Below, piece after piece: positions 9,950-19,362 of a stretch of 64,000 bases of DNA (positions are counted from its first letter, which is position 1; each line of letters begins with the position of its first letter). The notes below the pieces were generated by a model. It was not told the DNA's origin and made no database searches. It saw only the letters and a program-made list of their open reading frames with translations. The translations under genes and the position numbers were made by a program. The stretch comes from CAWHHZ01 sp963829355 (GTDB lineage Bacteria > Acidobacteriota > Thermoanaerobaculia > Gp7-AA8 > JAHWKK01): contig CAWHHZ010000028.1 in NCBI GenBank assembly GCA_963829355.1, positions 1-64,000 of the forward strand. The letters run 5' to 3'.

Positions 9950-10262
9950 TCGCAACAAGCACCTTCTGCGTATCGCACGCATCTCCCTCGGAATCGTATT
10001 TCTCATCCTGGGTATCATCGGTTCTCTGCTGCCGATCCTGCAGGGATGGATCTTTTTCCTTCTGGCGCTCATCGCGTTCTTTCCCGATCATCCGAAGGTG
10101 GAGCGCGTCCTCGAGAAGGCTGAACCGAAGTTCCCCCGCCTGGTCCTCGGCCTGCGCAAACTCGGGATCGGCGACGAGCCGGGAGGCAAAGACGAGACTT
10201 CGAGTCCAGAGACTGTGAACAGTGAAGCCGACCCCGGCGACCCGTCTGACAAAACAATATAA
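9924..10262 (+). CDS. Small membrane protein, PGPGW-like
   Basis: The protein of about 112 residues has one hydrophobic hairpin (LGIVFLILGIIGSLLPILQ, then GWIFFLLALIAFF). An amphipathic, charged tail ends in PKFPRLVLGLRKLG. The LPILQGWIFF core resembles the PGPGW family of small inner-membrane proteins of unknown function. I prefer the GTG at 9924, which follows AAGGAG by 7 nt, over the TTG at 9921. The start lies inside the mutase gene, implying translational coupling. Confidence 0.6.
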   Translation: MSTGSTDSDRNKHLLRIARISLGIVFLILGIIGSLLPILQGWIFFLLALIAFFPDHPKVERVLEKAEPKFPRLVLGLRKLGIGDEPGGKDETSSPETVNSEADPGDPSDKTI

Positions 10263-10270
10263 TGGCCTCG
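10258..10270 (+). promoter_or_regulatory. Consensus -10 box TATAAT for carA, leaderless type
   Basis: TATAAT (10258-10263) overlaps an upstream ATG at 10262 and stands exactly 7 nt before the ATG at 10271. This makes 10271 the likely start of a leaderless carA message. Confidence 0.5.
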
Positions 10271-11370
10271 ATGCGTAGAGGACGACTCGTACTCGAAGAC
10301 GGCTCCTGCTGGGAAGGAGAGGCTTTCGGCGCGGACGTGAGCTCCGTCGGCGAAGTGGTTTTCAATACATCGTGCACCGGCTATCAGGAGATCCTCACCG
10401 ATCCCTCCTACAGCTTTCAGATCGTCACGATGACCTCGCCCCACATCGGCAACTACGGGCTTTCCGCCGATGCCGAGCAGAGCGATCGTCCTCAGGCCGC
10501 CGGATTCATCGTCCGGGAGCTTTCGCCGGACAGAGACCCCACCGCTCTCGAATCGCTCGCTCAGTACTTCGTGCGTCACGGAATCGTCGGGCTCACCGTG
10601 TCGAACCCGCGCGCTGACCCGCCGGCTCCGGACGGGCGGCGCAGCGAAGGGAATGATCGTCACGGACGAGCGATCGATCGAGGACACGGTCCAGACATCG
10701 AGGCGGCTCCCGAGCTCGCGGGCCGCGATCTGGTCCGCGAGGTCACTGCACTACGGCCATACATCGTGGGCTCGACGTCCGGGTCCGCCACGCGGCGAAT
10801 TGCGTTTACGACTACGGCGTCAAGCGGACATCCTCGAGCAACTGGCCGCACGAGACTGTGACGTCACGGTTTACCCCGCCTCGATTCACCCGGACGAGAT
10901 CCTCAATGCCGGCTTCGATGGAGTCGTGCTCTCGAACGGACCGGGAGATCCGGAGCCCGTCACCTATGCGCAAAAAAACATCAGCCACCTGATCGGCCGG
11001 CTTCCCATTCTTGGGATCTGTCTCGGCCATCAGCTTCTCGGACTGGCGCTCGGCGGCACGACCTAAAACTGAAGTACGGGCACCACGGCGGCAATCATCC
11101 GGTGAAGGATCTGCGCACCGGCAGGGTCGAGATCACAGCCCAGAATCACGGCTTCGCGGTAGATCCCGACTCGCTGAAGGAGTCCGAGATCGAGTTCACC
11201 CATCTGAACCTGAATGACCAGACACTGGAGGGCTTCCGCCACAAATCGCATCCGTCTGGCGGCCCAGTTTCATCCTAAGGCAGCACCTGGCCCCCACGAC
11301 TCGCTGCACCTGTTCGACGATTTCTTTCAGGTCATCGAGCAGTTCCGGAAGGCTCCCGCGAGTGAGCCTG
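10271..11370 (+). pseudogene. carA: Carbamoyl-phosphate synthase small (glutaminase) subunit, multiply frameshifted
   Basis: The full length of CarA can be followed, but in several frames. The N-terminus (RGRLVLEDGSCWEGEAFGAD, then TGYQEILTDPSY) is in frame with 10271. LTRRLRTGGAAKGMIV and then VLSNGPGDPEPV are in other frames. The glutaminase nucleophile region ILGICLGHQLLGLALGG is at 10990-11060, QNHGFAVD follows, and the end is FHPKAAPGPHDS. CarA releases ammonia from glutamine for CarB in pyrimidine and arginine synthesis. At least four indels break it between 10600 and 11290. All motifs are intact once frames are joined, so I suspect sequence error rather than a dead gene. carB is not adjacent. 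The exact 3' end is uncertain. Confidence 0.8.
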
Positions 11371-12588
11371 CCCTGACCCTTGCCTGGCGATATCCGCGGA
11401 AACCCACTGACCGGATCGTCTCGGCGGCCAGTCTCGTTCTCATTCATCGGCCTGGTCACGGAGTGATGGCGCTCATGATCTCTATGGCCCTGATGACCGG
11501 CTACCGCCAGGATCTGGAGCGCAAAATACTCGGCGGAAATCCGGAGCTGATTCCCTTCCCGGTCACGGACTGATCGATCGTCCGACCGAAACGCGCAGAT
11601 CGGATCACTACCGATCGTGGTCAGCGCGACGCCTTCGATCTTCAGCAGGCCCTGGTGACCTCCGACAAGCACACCCGCAGCAACAAGGTCATGCTTCAGA
11701 GAATCAGCACACCTCATCCTGAAACATTAATCATGAGAAGGAGTAGATCAGCGAGACGGCACACTTCGCCACGGCGGAAGGTCCCAACATGCATCCCAGT
11801 GGGCAAGTACCTGGCCGAGCAAAACCAACATACGTCGCAGAGGGTCCCCCACCCCGTCACCGTTCCCGAGCGGGGAGTCGGGCAGCTTCCTCCGTCGCCG
11901 CCACTTTAAGGTGACAAGAGGGCGCCGGCACCAGCTCTTCGGGTCGACACCACTGGGCCTTCATCAACCTGAACGGGACATTCGCTTCTCTGGATCGAGA
12001 AACCTCGCGAACGTGCCGAGGTCGACGTCGACGACGATCTCTCCCCCACTTCGGAGGAGCCAGGACCACGATTCGAACGATCGATGGGCGGGCTTCTTGG
12101 AGTAGACGAGCTCGCGCCGAGGCAAACAGCAGCTTCTTCAGGATCTTCGAGGTCCAGCGAGTTCGCTCTTCTTCATCGTCATCGAGTTGATCGTCCTCGT
12201 CTCGACGTTGGATCTCGTTTCAGACACTGATCATGACCATCCAGGAGAAGCGGGAGGATATCGGGGTAGCCGCCTCGATCAGGTCAAGCAGAAATTCGTC
12301 CGGCAGGTCTTCATCTGGTCCCGCGCTCTTCGTCGGGTTCTCGGCACCACAGCAGGTTGTTCGATCAAGAGTCGTCGTCTGCTGGATCGTCAGCCGATCC
12401 GAGCTCGTCTCATTCGGTCCGAGGTCGCGGAGGTCTGCTTCGTCTTCCTCGATTACGTTCGTCACCAGGCCGGCCGACCTGGCCCATCATGGCCGCCTTT
12501 TCTCTCACCATCTCCTGGCTCGCGACACTGATTTCGTGAGTCCCGAGCAGCCCGGCTCGACCCGGCTGATGCCCTCAGGTACGAGTGA
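11371..12588 (+). pseudogene. LolC/LolE-type lipoprotein-release ABC permease, multiply frameshifted
   Basis: No long reading frame survives, but pieces in order match a LolC/E permease. The N-terminus has RKPTDRIVSAASLV, then GVMALMISMALMTGYRQDL and ERKILGGNPEL (11390-11560). The periplasmic part has QQALVTSDKHTRSN, then VGKYLAEQ and later PVTVPE. The membrane core has NSSFFRIFEV, then IVLVSTLDLVS and LIMTIQEKREDIGV (12130-12270). The end is MAAFSLTISWLATLI with DPADALRYE, stopping at TGA 12586. Such permeases with LolD extract lipoproteins from the inner membrane. At least five indels occur in 1.2 kb. It follows carA directly. I am fairly sure of the family but not of LolC versus LolE. Confidence 0.65.
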
Positions 12589-12627
12589 ACATCTCGCCTC
12601 TGGCGCGGCGATTGAAATCGGGAAGAG

Positions 12628-13467
12628 ATGATGAAACAAGACCTCCCGATTGGAGTCTTCGACAGCGGTGTCGGCGGACTCACAGTTTTCAGAGAAATCT
12701 CCCGCAAGCTGCCGGCCGAGTCGCTGGTTTATCTCGGCGATTCCGCCCGCCTCCCGTACGGGACCAAGTCCCCCTCGACCATCCGGCGTTACTCGCAGGA
12801 GGCCGCCCGGTATCTGACCGATCGTGGTATCAAGATGCTCGTGGTTGCCTGCAACACGGCGTCTGCTGCCGCGATCGGCGTTCTCCGCCAGGAGCTCGAT
12901 GTTCCGGTGATCGGAGTGATCGAGCCCGGTTCCAGAGCCGCGGTCATGCGAAGCCGAGGCAATATCGGCGTGATCGCCACGGAAGGGACGGTCCGTTCCG
13001 GCGCCTACCGCAAAGCAATTCTCGCAATGTCGCCCCAGGTCAAGGTGAGCGAGGCCGCGTGCCCGCTCTTCGTTCCTCTGGCCGAGGAAGGCTGGGCCAA
13101 TACGCGCGTATGCCGCGAGATCGCAGAGATCTATCTCGAGCCTCTGATCGATGAGAAGATCGACACGCTCGTGCTCGGCTGTACCCACTATCCGATCCTC
13201 CGCAACACGCTCAAGCAGGTCGTCGGCCCCGACGTGGAGATCGTGGACTCTGCCGAAACGACCGCCGAGCAGGTCATGAATGAGCTCACCCGCTGCGGCA
13301 TGCTGACGAGGAACGAAAGGGGTGCGGCCAACGTCGAGTTTCTCGTCACCGACGACACCAGCCGGTTCCGCAAGATCGCCGGCGAATTTCTCGATCATGC
13401 GGTGACCAATCTGGAGCTCGTCGAGCTTCCCCCGCTTCCCGTCGCCCTGGAGCTGGCCCATGAGTGA
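12628..13467 (+). CDS. murI: Glutamate racemase
   Basis: The 279-residue protein shows the racemase hallmarks. IGVFDSGVGGLTV and YLGDSARLPYG lie near the N-terminus. The catalytic cysteines are Cys75 in VACNTAS and Cys185 in GCTHYP. It makes D-glutamate for peptidoglycan in the cytoplasm. Length is typical of MurI. Two ATGs in tandem (12628 and 12631) could serve as start. The last codons overlap the start of the next small gene by 8 bp, so the two are likely co-transcribed. Confidence 0.93.
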   Translation: MMKQDLPIGVFDSGVGGLTVFREISRKLPAESLVYLGDSARLPYGTKSPSTIRRYSQEAARYLTDRGIKMLVVACNTASAAAIGVLRQELDVPVIGVIEPGSRAAVMRSRGNIGVIATEGTVRSGAYRKAILAMSPQVKVSEAACPLFVPLAEEGWANTRVCREIAEIYLEPLIDEKIDTLVLGCTHYPILRNTLKQVVGPDVEIVDSAETTAEQVMNELTRCGMLTRNERGAANVEFLVTDDTSRFRKIAGEFLDHAVTNLELVELPPLPVALELAHE

Positions 13468-13768
13468 GATGAACTTCAAGGACCTCGAGGATCTCTTCTG
13501 TCGCTGGAACATTCTCCGCGACGGTCGGATCGCCTGCGGTGAGCTGCGGCCATCCGAGAGGGAGAGCACTTCATTCGCCGACTATCTTTCGCTCCTCGAA
13601 TCGCTGAGCAAAGAGGATCGCTCGAAGTGGGAGGTTCGGCGGGAGACCATCGAGTGTAAGCTGGCACTCCCCCGATGCGAGTGCGGACACCCCGATGCGC
13701 TGCACGTGGAAGGAAGCTGCTTCGCAATCGTCGGATGCTCCACGGCGTGCGAATGTATGCGCGCGTGA
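13460..13768 (+). CDS. Small hypothetical protein with Cys-rich C-terminus
   Basis: The 102-residue protein overlaps the end of murI by 8 bp, which supports it being translated. Its first 70 residues are charged and helical. The last 30 hold six cysteines and one histidine (CECGH, then C, C, CECM), a pattern that could bind zinc or iron. I do not recognise the family. Confidence 0.5.
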   Translation: MSEMNFKDLEDLFCRWNILRDGRIACGELRPSERESTSFADYLSLLESLSKEDRSKWEVRRETIECKLALPRCECGHPDALHVEGSCFAIVGCSTACECMRA

Positions 13769-13799
13769 TGCACGGCCCCTTCCTGAAGAACGGACTGCC

Positions 13800-14622
13800 A
13801 TGAAACTGCCGAGCCCGTCCCGGATTCCCGGATTCGATCTGCCGTACGTCGACATTTCCACCTCCACGATCCCGCTCCGCTGCTTCACGTTCCCCGAAGG
13901 AAGCGAAGATGTGCGCAGGACGGTCCTCTGCATCCCCGGCATGGCCGCCTCGGGACTCTCCTTCGCCCGGCTCCGTCCGCTCGCCCGCGACTACCGTTTC
14001 CTTCTGTTGAGCGGTCCTGTGGAGCCATATCCCGGCGGCAGCCGCAGAGCATTCGCCCAGGCGGTGTGCGAGGTCGTCGACCTGAACGACCGTCCCGTGA
14101 TTCTCGGCACCTCGTTCGGAAGCATGGTCGCCATCGATGCAGCGAGTCATCGTTGCCCCGCTCTCAGCGGTCTGGTGCTCACCGCCGCATTCGCAAGAAA
14201 CCATGCATTCCCTCCACCGCTCCGGATTATTGAGAAGATCCTTCCACGCATGCAGTGGCTGGCAAAGTTCATGGCTCCGCTGTCGGCGAAGCTGGTCGGG
14301 GGATCAGGTCTCGACCGTCATGCGGCCGCCGAGGTGGCGCGGCAGGCCGCTGAGACGAAGCGCAGGCGAGCGCAGACGAAGACTCGAGGAGGTCTTCGAC
14401 ACCGATCTCCGCGGGATGCTTCCACAGATCAGCGTGCCGTCGATCGTCATCCACGGAACCAGAGACGGCCTCGTTGCGAAACGCGATGCTCTCGAGCTCG
14501 CCGCGCTGATCCCGCACTGCGATTACAGGGAGATCAACGGGTCGGGACATCTCCCGTACCTCTCGCACTGGGAGATCTTCAATTCGATGCTCGAGCCGTT
14601 CCTCCGCCAGGTATTCGCGTGA
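13800..14622 (+). CDS. Alpha/beta hydrolase (one frameshift)
   Basis: The product of about 273 codons is an alpha/beta hydrolase. The oxyanion loop is VLCIPGMAASG, the nucleophile elbow is GTSFGS with its serine, then come HGTRDGLV with the acidic residue and GSGHLPYLSH with the histidine. The frame shifts near 14370, after the stretch KRRRAQTK; the downstream part (LEEVFDTDLRGMLP onward) continues in the next frame to TGA at 14620. Substrate unknown. It sits 31 bp after the small Cys-rich gene. Confidence 0.75.
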
Positions 14623-14696
14623 TGCCGATCCTGCGTTCCATTTCTGGTCCTGCCATTGCAATACGTTATTCGCAGAACGCGAAAACGGAGACCTAC

Positions 14697-15005
14697 ATGC
14701 AAACACTTTCAGACAGTGACCCCTCCTCGACTCTCGTGCGGCGAGGAAGCGACGCCGAGACGCTGCGCGAGATGGTCGAGTTCGTCGAGGAGATCGAGCA
14801 CCGGCCCCTGCGCAAACTCGTCCGGGATCTGGAGGGCCTCGCATCGCTCTCCGATAGAAAATTCGAGCTTGCGTCTCATGTCGTGAAGCGGCGTCTGAAC
14901 CGCCTGCCGATCAGCGAGCGCGAGCAGATCCGCGAACTCGGACGGGTGATCTACAAGGATCTCGCCGAGGACAAAGCCGAGCGCCTCCAGTTCTTCCTCG
15001 ACTGA
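14697..15005 (+). CDS. Small helical hypothetical protein
   Basis: The 102-residue acidic/basic helical protein has no cysteines and no membrane segment. GGAG lies 7 nt before the ATG at 14697. A longer form starting at 14622, overlapping the hydrolase stop (TGATG), is possible but adds atypical residues. I do not recognise the family. Confidence 0.5.
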   Translation: MQTLSDSDPSSTLVRRGSDAETLREMVEFVEEIEHRPLRKLVRDLEGLASLSDRKFELASHVVKRRLNRLPISEREQIRELGRVIYKDLAEDKAERLQFFLD

Positions 15006-15020
15006 CCCTGCCGTCCTGAA

Positions 15021-15085
15021 CCGCCCCCCATGGGGGGTCGGGCCTCCAGGCCCGACTCGCGGAGGGCTCCAGCCCTCCGCAAAGC
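15021..15085. repeat. Palindromic repeat R4, short copy
   Basis: The unit GGGGGGTCGGGCCTCCAGGC is followed by CCGACTCGCGGAGGGCTCC and then AGCCCTCCGC. It contains two nested inverted repeats (GGGCCTCCAGGCCC and GGAGGGCTCCAGCCCTCC). It shares its core with the copies at 27250, 36175, 43185 and 57545. Confidence 0.75.
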
Positions 15086-15216
15086 ATCGCCACATTCATC
15101 ACGTGCGGACGCCGCTTCTCCAGAACCGACCCGTTAGGCTCAGCCCTCCGGAAGCCCAAGATCACGCCCGAGGCCACTCCCGCCCAGCCGGCTCGCATCG
15201 CACGACCAGCGTCGAG

Positions 15217-15230
15217 TAGAATCCGCGCCC
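15217..15230 (+). promoter_or_regulatory. -10 box TAGAAT, leaderless-type start
   Basis: TAGAAT (15217-15222) ends 8 nt before the ATG of the GT-C gene, and no Shine-Dalgarno sequence lies between. Confidence 0.4.
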
Positions 15231-16751
15231 ATGGCCGATACAAGCTCGCGATTCCGGATCGATCACGATCTGGCGCTTCTACTCCTCATTGCAACCGCGC
15301 GGTTCGTCTTCCATCTTCTGACGAACGGGGCGTACGGCTTTCACCGGGACGAGCTCGCGGTCATTGACGATGCGCGCTATCTCTCGTGGGGCTACGTCGC
15401 CTACCCGCCCTTCACTCCCGTGATCGCGCGCATCGCACTCGAGTTGTTCGGCCTCTCGACCACCGGCTTTCGGATGTTCGGCGCACTTGCCCAGTCCGCC
15501 ATCATGGTGCTGACGGGACTGATGGCGCGGGAGCTCGGCGCGCGTCGGCACCTCCAGATCATCGCCGCCGTTGCCGTCGCGATCGCGCCGATGTCGATGA
15601 ACATGACCGCACTCTTCCAGTACGTCACCTTCGATGCGTTCTGGTGGGTAGTCGTTGCCTGGGCGGTCGTCAAGCTCATCAAAACCGACGATCCACGCTG
15701 GTGGGTCGCTATCGGCGCCGCCATCGGTCTCGGGATGATGACCAAGTACACCATGGCGTTCTGGGTACTCGCTCTCGTGGGAGGTGTGCTGCTGACACCG
15801 CTGCGACGACACCTGCGCTCCGGCTGGCTCTGGCTCGGGGTGACACTCTCGCTCGTGATTTTCCTGCCGAACTTTCTCTGGCAGTTCCATCACGACTGGG
15901 TTTCTCTCGAATTCCTGCAGACGATCCACGAACGCGACGTCTCGATCGGGCGGACGGAAGGCTTTCTGAGCCAGCAGTTCTACGTCAGCACATCCATCGT
16001 GACGATCCCTCTCTGGCTCGCCGGACTCTGGTACTTTCTGTTCGGATCGGACGGCAGAAGATTCCGAGCTCTCGGCTGGATGTACGTCATCGTGTTTGCG
16101 GTGATGGCGTTCGCTGACGCACGTTTCTACTACCTGACGCCTGCTTATCCGATGCTCATGGCTGGCGGTGTGATTCCTCTGCAGCGCTGGCTGTCATCGC
16201 CGTCAGCGCGTCTGCGTCGCGCGGCTTTCGCCTCCGTCTGGACCCTCTTCGCGGTCGGGGCGATCACGAGCGCGTTACTGATGCTGCCCCTCGCGCCCAT
16301 CGGCTCGACCGTCTGGAAGGTGTCCTCCCAGGTCCACGACAACTTCAGCGAGCAACTCGGATGGCAGGAGCTCACCGGGGAGGTCGCGAGGATCTACGAT
16401 TCACTCTCTCCGGAAGAGAAAGCGCGCGCGGGAATCCATGCAGGCAACTACGGCGAGGCAGGCGCGATCAATCTCTTCGGTCCCCGATACGGTTTGCCGA
16501 CCGCGACAAGCGGCATCAATTCATACTGGTATCGAGGCTTTCAAAACCCTCCACCAGAGATCGTGATCCTCATTGGGTCGGAGCTCACCGACGCAGCTCC
16601 ACTTTTCGAGAGTTGCGAGGTCGCCGGGTCGAACAAGAACCGGTACGGGGTCGAGAACGAAGAATCGCGAGATCACCCCGACATCCTCCTCTGCCGCGGC
16701 CCCCGCTTCGACTGGAGCAGGATGTGGCCAAAGGCCCGCAGTTTCGGCTGA
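15231..16751 (+). CDS. GT-C family membrane glycosyltransferase (ArnT/PMT-like)
   Basis: The 506-residue polytopic membrane protein has about 10-11 hydrophobic segments. In its first periplasmic loop is FHRDELAVIDDARYLSWG, the acidic DE pair typical of GT-C enzymes (PMT_2/ArnT-like) that use polyprenyl-phosphate sugars. It probably transfers a sugar to lipid or protein at the periplasmic face of the inner membrane. The C-terminal 130 residues form a soluble domain. Acceptor and donor cannot be read from sequence, and no glycan cluster surrounds it. Confidence 0.75.
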   Translation: MADTSSRFRIDHDLALLLLIATARFVFHLLTNGAYGFHRDELAVIDDARYLSWGYVAYPPFTPVIARIALELFGLSTTGFRMFGALAQSAIMVLTGLMARELGARRHLQIIAAVAVAIAPMSMNMTALFQYVTFDAFWWVVVAWAVVKLIKTDDPRWWVAIGAAIGLGMMTKYTMAFWVLALVGGVLLTPLRRHLRSGWLWLGVTLSLVIFLPNFLWQFHHDWVSLEFLQTIHERDVSIGRTEGFLSQQFYVSTSIVTIPLWLAGLWYFLFGSDGRRFRALGWMYVIVFAVMAFADARFYYLTPAYPMLMAGGVIPLQRWLSSPSARLRRAAFASVWTLFAVGAITSALLMLPLAPIGSTVWKVSSQVHDNFSEQLGWQELTGEVARIYDSLSPEEKARAGIHAGNYGEAGAINLFGPRYGLPTATSGINSYWYRGFQNPPPEIVILIGSELTDAAPLFESCEVAGSNKNRYGVENEESRDHPDILLCRGPRFDWSRMWPKARSFG

Positions 16752-16800
16752 CGCCAGCGGAACTGCCATCTCGCCTCCGGCTGTCATCCTGAGCGGGGGA

Positions 16801-16955
16801 ATGATGGGGACAGGTCTTTGGTCGGCGGTACCTTCTCGGTGATGGGGACAGGTCTTTGGTCGGCGGTACCGTCTACTGCTCGTAGAAAAATCCGCCGAAT
16901 CGGCGATAAAGTCTACCGCTCGTAGATTCCACCGCAATCCAAAGACCTGTCCCCC
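16801..16955. repeat. Palindromic repeat R6, copy 1, with tandem duplication
   Basis: The element opens with GGGGACAGGTCTTTGG and closes with the inverse CCAAAGACCTGTCCCC. Inside are paired GTCTACTGCTCGTAGA and GTCTACCGCTCGTAGA. The opening 30-bp block GATGGGGACAGGTCTTTGGT plus CGGCGGTACC occurs twice in a row. A short R2 piece (GTCATCCTGAGCG) sits just before it at 16783. The rest of the gap 16752-17019 holds no gene. Confidence 0.75.
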
Positions 16956-17019
16956 GCTCCCCCGACGAGCATATTGGTCGACTTCATATGTTTGTGATGG
17001 GCGGGAGCAGCATAGAAGA

Positions 17020-18912
17020 TCAGGGCCTCCCAAAGTCATTGCGAGGAAGATTCACGCACTGGCGGATCGACTCGAATCGCGGGTCGTTCTCGAGCTTGCG
17101 CCACCGCGAGTTCGCGTACAGAAAGACGAGCCCCAGATCCCGGTCGCGGCAAGCCTTCTCGAGCCAGAGGAATGCCTTGTCGTGATCACCCATCCCGACG
17201 TAGACGAGGGCCATCCTGGTCGGACGAACGTAACGCGTCCGCGAATCGGAAATCATCTGGTTGACGATTGCCTCTGCTTCCGCGGTTCTGCCGAGCACGC
17301 CCTGGACGTAGCCGATCATCATCAGCGCCTCTTCATTCGATCCCGAGAGCTCGGCTGCCTTCCTGAACTCCAGCAGCGCCTCTTCGGGCCGACCCTGCAG
17401 CTCGTACGCTTTTCCCAGATTCAGTTGCGCGAGCCAGAAGTCGGGATGATGCTCGAGAGTCGTGCGGAGAAGTCTGGTACCGGAACCCACGTCTCCCGCC
17501 TGAAGCAGAAACTGACCGGAGAGAGTACTGACGATCGGCGACAGTGGGTCGAGTCTCTGTGCCTCGAGAGCGTTTGTCCGCGACTCCTCGTGCCGGCCGA
17601 TATTTGATAGAAGATGCGCATACCTGAGCCGCGTGAGAGCATTTCCACGATCGAGCTCAAGTGCGCGTAGAAACTCGCTTTCCGCTTTTTCCCAGTCCCA
17701 GTCATACCACAGCGCAACGGTCGCGAGTGCCGTATGGCCTCCGCTCGAATCGGGATCGATTCGCAAGGCCGTTTCGGCTGCGGCTTTTGCCTGAGGGAAA
17801 CTGTCCTCAGGGCTGACGTCCGTACTTATCGAGAGACTGGCGTACGCCTCGGCGAGCCCCGCCCACGCGTCCGCAAATTGGGGATCGAGCTCGATGGCCT
17901 GCTGGTACGACTCGATCGCTCGCGCCATATCACCCGCCAGCACTCGCGTGAAATAGAACCGCCCCATCGCGTAGGCCCGATATGCCTCCATATTGTCGGA
18001 GACACCGGAGCGCATGCGCCGCTCCGCTTCCGGGCTCAATGACAGGGCGAGCGCTCCCGCGATGCGCCGCGAGATCGAGTCCTGAACTACGAAGATTCCA
18101 CTGAACCGGTCGTCGAAGCTCGCTTCCCACAATTGCTTCCCATCCGACACACGGAGCAGACGAGCCGTAACCCGGAGCTGATCTCCGGATCGATGAATTC
18201 TTCCTTCCAGGACGGCGTCGACATCGAGCTGACGACCCGCTTCGATCGAATCCTGCTCGGCCCCAGCATACCTGCGCACCGCCATAAGCGGACGGACGGT
18301 CACTCCCTCGATGCTGCTGATCCGGTTGATCAGCGCGTCCGCCATGCCGAGCTCGAGAGCTTCGTCCCTCTCATCGCTCACGATTGGAGTGAACGGCAGG
18401 ACCGCAATCACTCGGGATGAGCTCATCGTCGGGTGCTCCCGATCTTTCGACCGCCAGATCACGGCACCCGCGACGAACAACACGATGATTGCTGCCGTCG
18501 CGACGACTGGTACCGCCCATCGCCGCGTCTCCTCGATCTCGACCGTCGTCCGTTCCGTTTCCTCGAGAATGATCTCGCTGGACATCCCGACGATCGCGAC
18601 AGGCCTGACGAACTGATACCCACGTCCGGGAATCGTCGCAATATAGTCGGCCCCTTCACCCCGCTCCCGCAGAGTCTTCCTCAGGATCGAGATCTGAAAC
18701 GCGAGATTGCTCTCATCCACGACCGTGTCGCGCCATACCGCCAGGAGAATCTCCTCTTTCGACAGCGGCTCTCCTCCGCTCTCGAGCAGGACGCGGAGAA
18801 CGTCGAATGCTTTGGGCGTGAGTGGTACGTCGGCGCCATCGAACTGAAGGCGCCGTCTCGAAGGGTCCAGCTCGTAGCGACCAAACTCGTATCGAGGCGC
18901 ACTCGGGTGCAT
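17020..18912 (-). CDS. CadC-like membrane transcriptional regulator: OmpR winged helix, one TM segment, TPR repeats
   Basis: Residues 1-105 form an OmpR/PhoB-type winged helix (LTPKAFDVLRVLLE, then SNLAFQISILRKTL and ATIPGRGYQFV). A single membrane segment follows near residues 135-155. A FlgO/adenylate-cyclase-associated-like domain (VIAVLPFTP, GMADALINRIS, LDVDAVLEGRIHRSGD) comes next, then TPR repeats to the end. It has no receiver domain, so the periplasmic part probably senses a signal and the DNA-binding part acts from the membrane, as in CadC. Proteins of this build are frequent in Acidobacteriota. Target genes are unknown. The divergent neighbour (from 19363) is a secreted propeller protein. 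Confidence 0.75.
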   Translation of the reverse strand: MHPSAPRYEFGRYELDPSRRRLQFDGADVPLTPKAFDVLRVLLESGGEPLSKEEILLAVWRDTVVDESNLAFQISILRKTLRERGEGADYIATIPGRGYQFVRPVAIVGMSSEIILEETERTTVEIEETRRWAVPVVATAAIIVLFVAGAVIWRSKDREHPTMSSSRVIAVLPFTPIVSDERDEALELGMADALINRISSIEGVTVRPLMAVRRYAGAEQDSIEAGRQLDVDAVLEGRIHRSGDQLRVTARLLRVSDGKQLWEASFDDRFSGIFVVQDSISRRIAGALALSLSPEAERRMRSGVSDNMEAYRAYAMGRFYFTRVLAGDMARAIESYQQAIELDPQFADAWAGLAEAYASLSISTDVSPEDSFPQAKAAAETALRIDPDSSGGHTALATVALWYDWDWEKAESEFLRALELDRGNALTRLRYAHLLSNIGRHEESRTNALEAQRLDPLSPIVSTLSGQFLLQAGDVGSGTRLLRTTLEHHPDFWLAQLNLGKAYELQGRPEEALLEFRKAAELSGSNEEALMMIGYVQGVLGRTAEAEAIVNQMISDSRTRYVRPTRMALVYVGMGDHDKAFLWLEKACRDRDLGLVFLYANSRWRKLENDPRFESIRQCVNLPRNDFGRP

Positions 18913-19362
18913 CTTCTAAGGAGATCTAATTCCATTCTAACCGCATCAAAGGACTTTCCGTCTCTCTCGACCCTACCTTGGGAGTCGAGCCCGCATCTCT
19001 CACCAGAAGTCGTCGCGAGGCGTTGGAGAGTGGTGTGGATGCAAGGCGCGCGAAGGTCCGGCCCCGCAGGCATAGTCGACACGGAGCCTGGGCTGAGCGA
19101 GCGGAGCGAGTCGAAGGCTCGAGGAGCCGAATCAAGCGCAACGCAGCAGACGCGCCGCTATCCGCCGCCGCAGTAGAGGGCTGGTGAGAAATGCGGGCTA
19201 GGACAAGACTCTGAGGAAGCGGCGGGTAAAGGTGACGGTCGAACGTGTGAGGCGGCTGACGATCCGGACGGCGGAGTCCCGATCGTCAGCACCGAGACCC
19301 GTTGATCCGGATGAGTCTGCCGAAGAGAGAGGATTCGCAACGAGCGAATCGAAGGAGAAACA
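18913..19362. other. 450-bp intergenic region without a supported gene
   Basis: The region separates the divergent TPR regulator and ScyD-like genes. I see no coding frame with good codon structure. It contains an inverted repeat GCTGACGATC (19255-19264) / GATCGTCAGC (19281-19290), which could be a hairpin or regulator site, and AAGGAG before the ATG at 19363. Confidence 0.5.

Noticed and set aside
12505..13569. 354-codon minus-strand frame opposite murI
   Set aside because: murI on the plus strand has both catalytic cysteines; the antisense frame has no domain.
16801..16870. Two 30-bp direct repeats as a CRISPR start
   Set aside because: Only two units with an 8-bp gap, no further spacers and no cas genes; they are the duplicated arm of R6.
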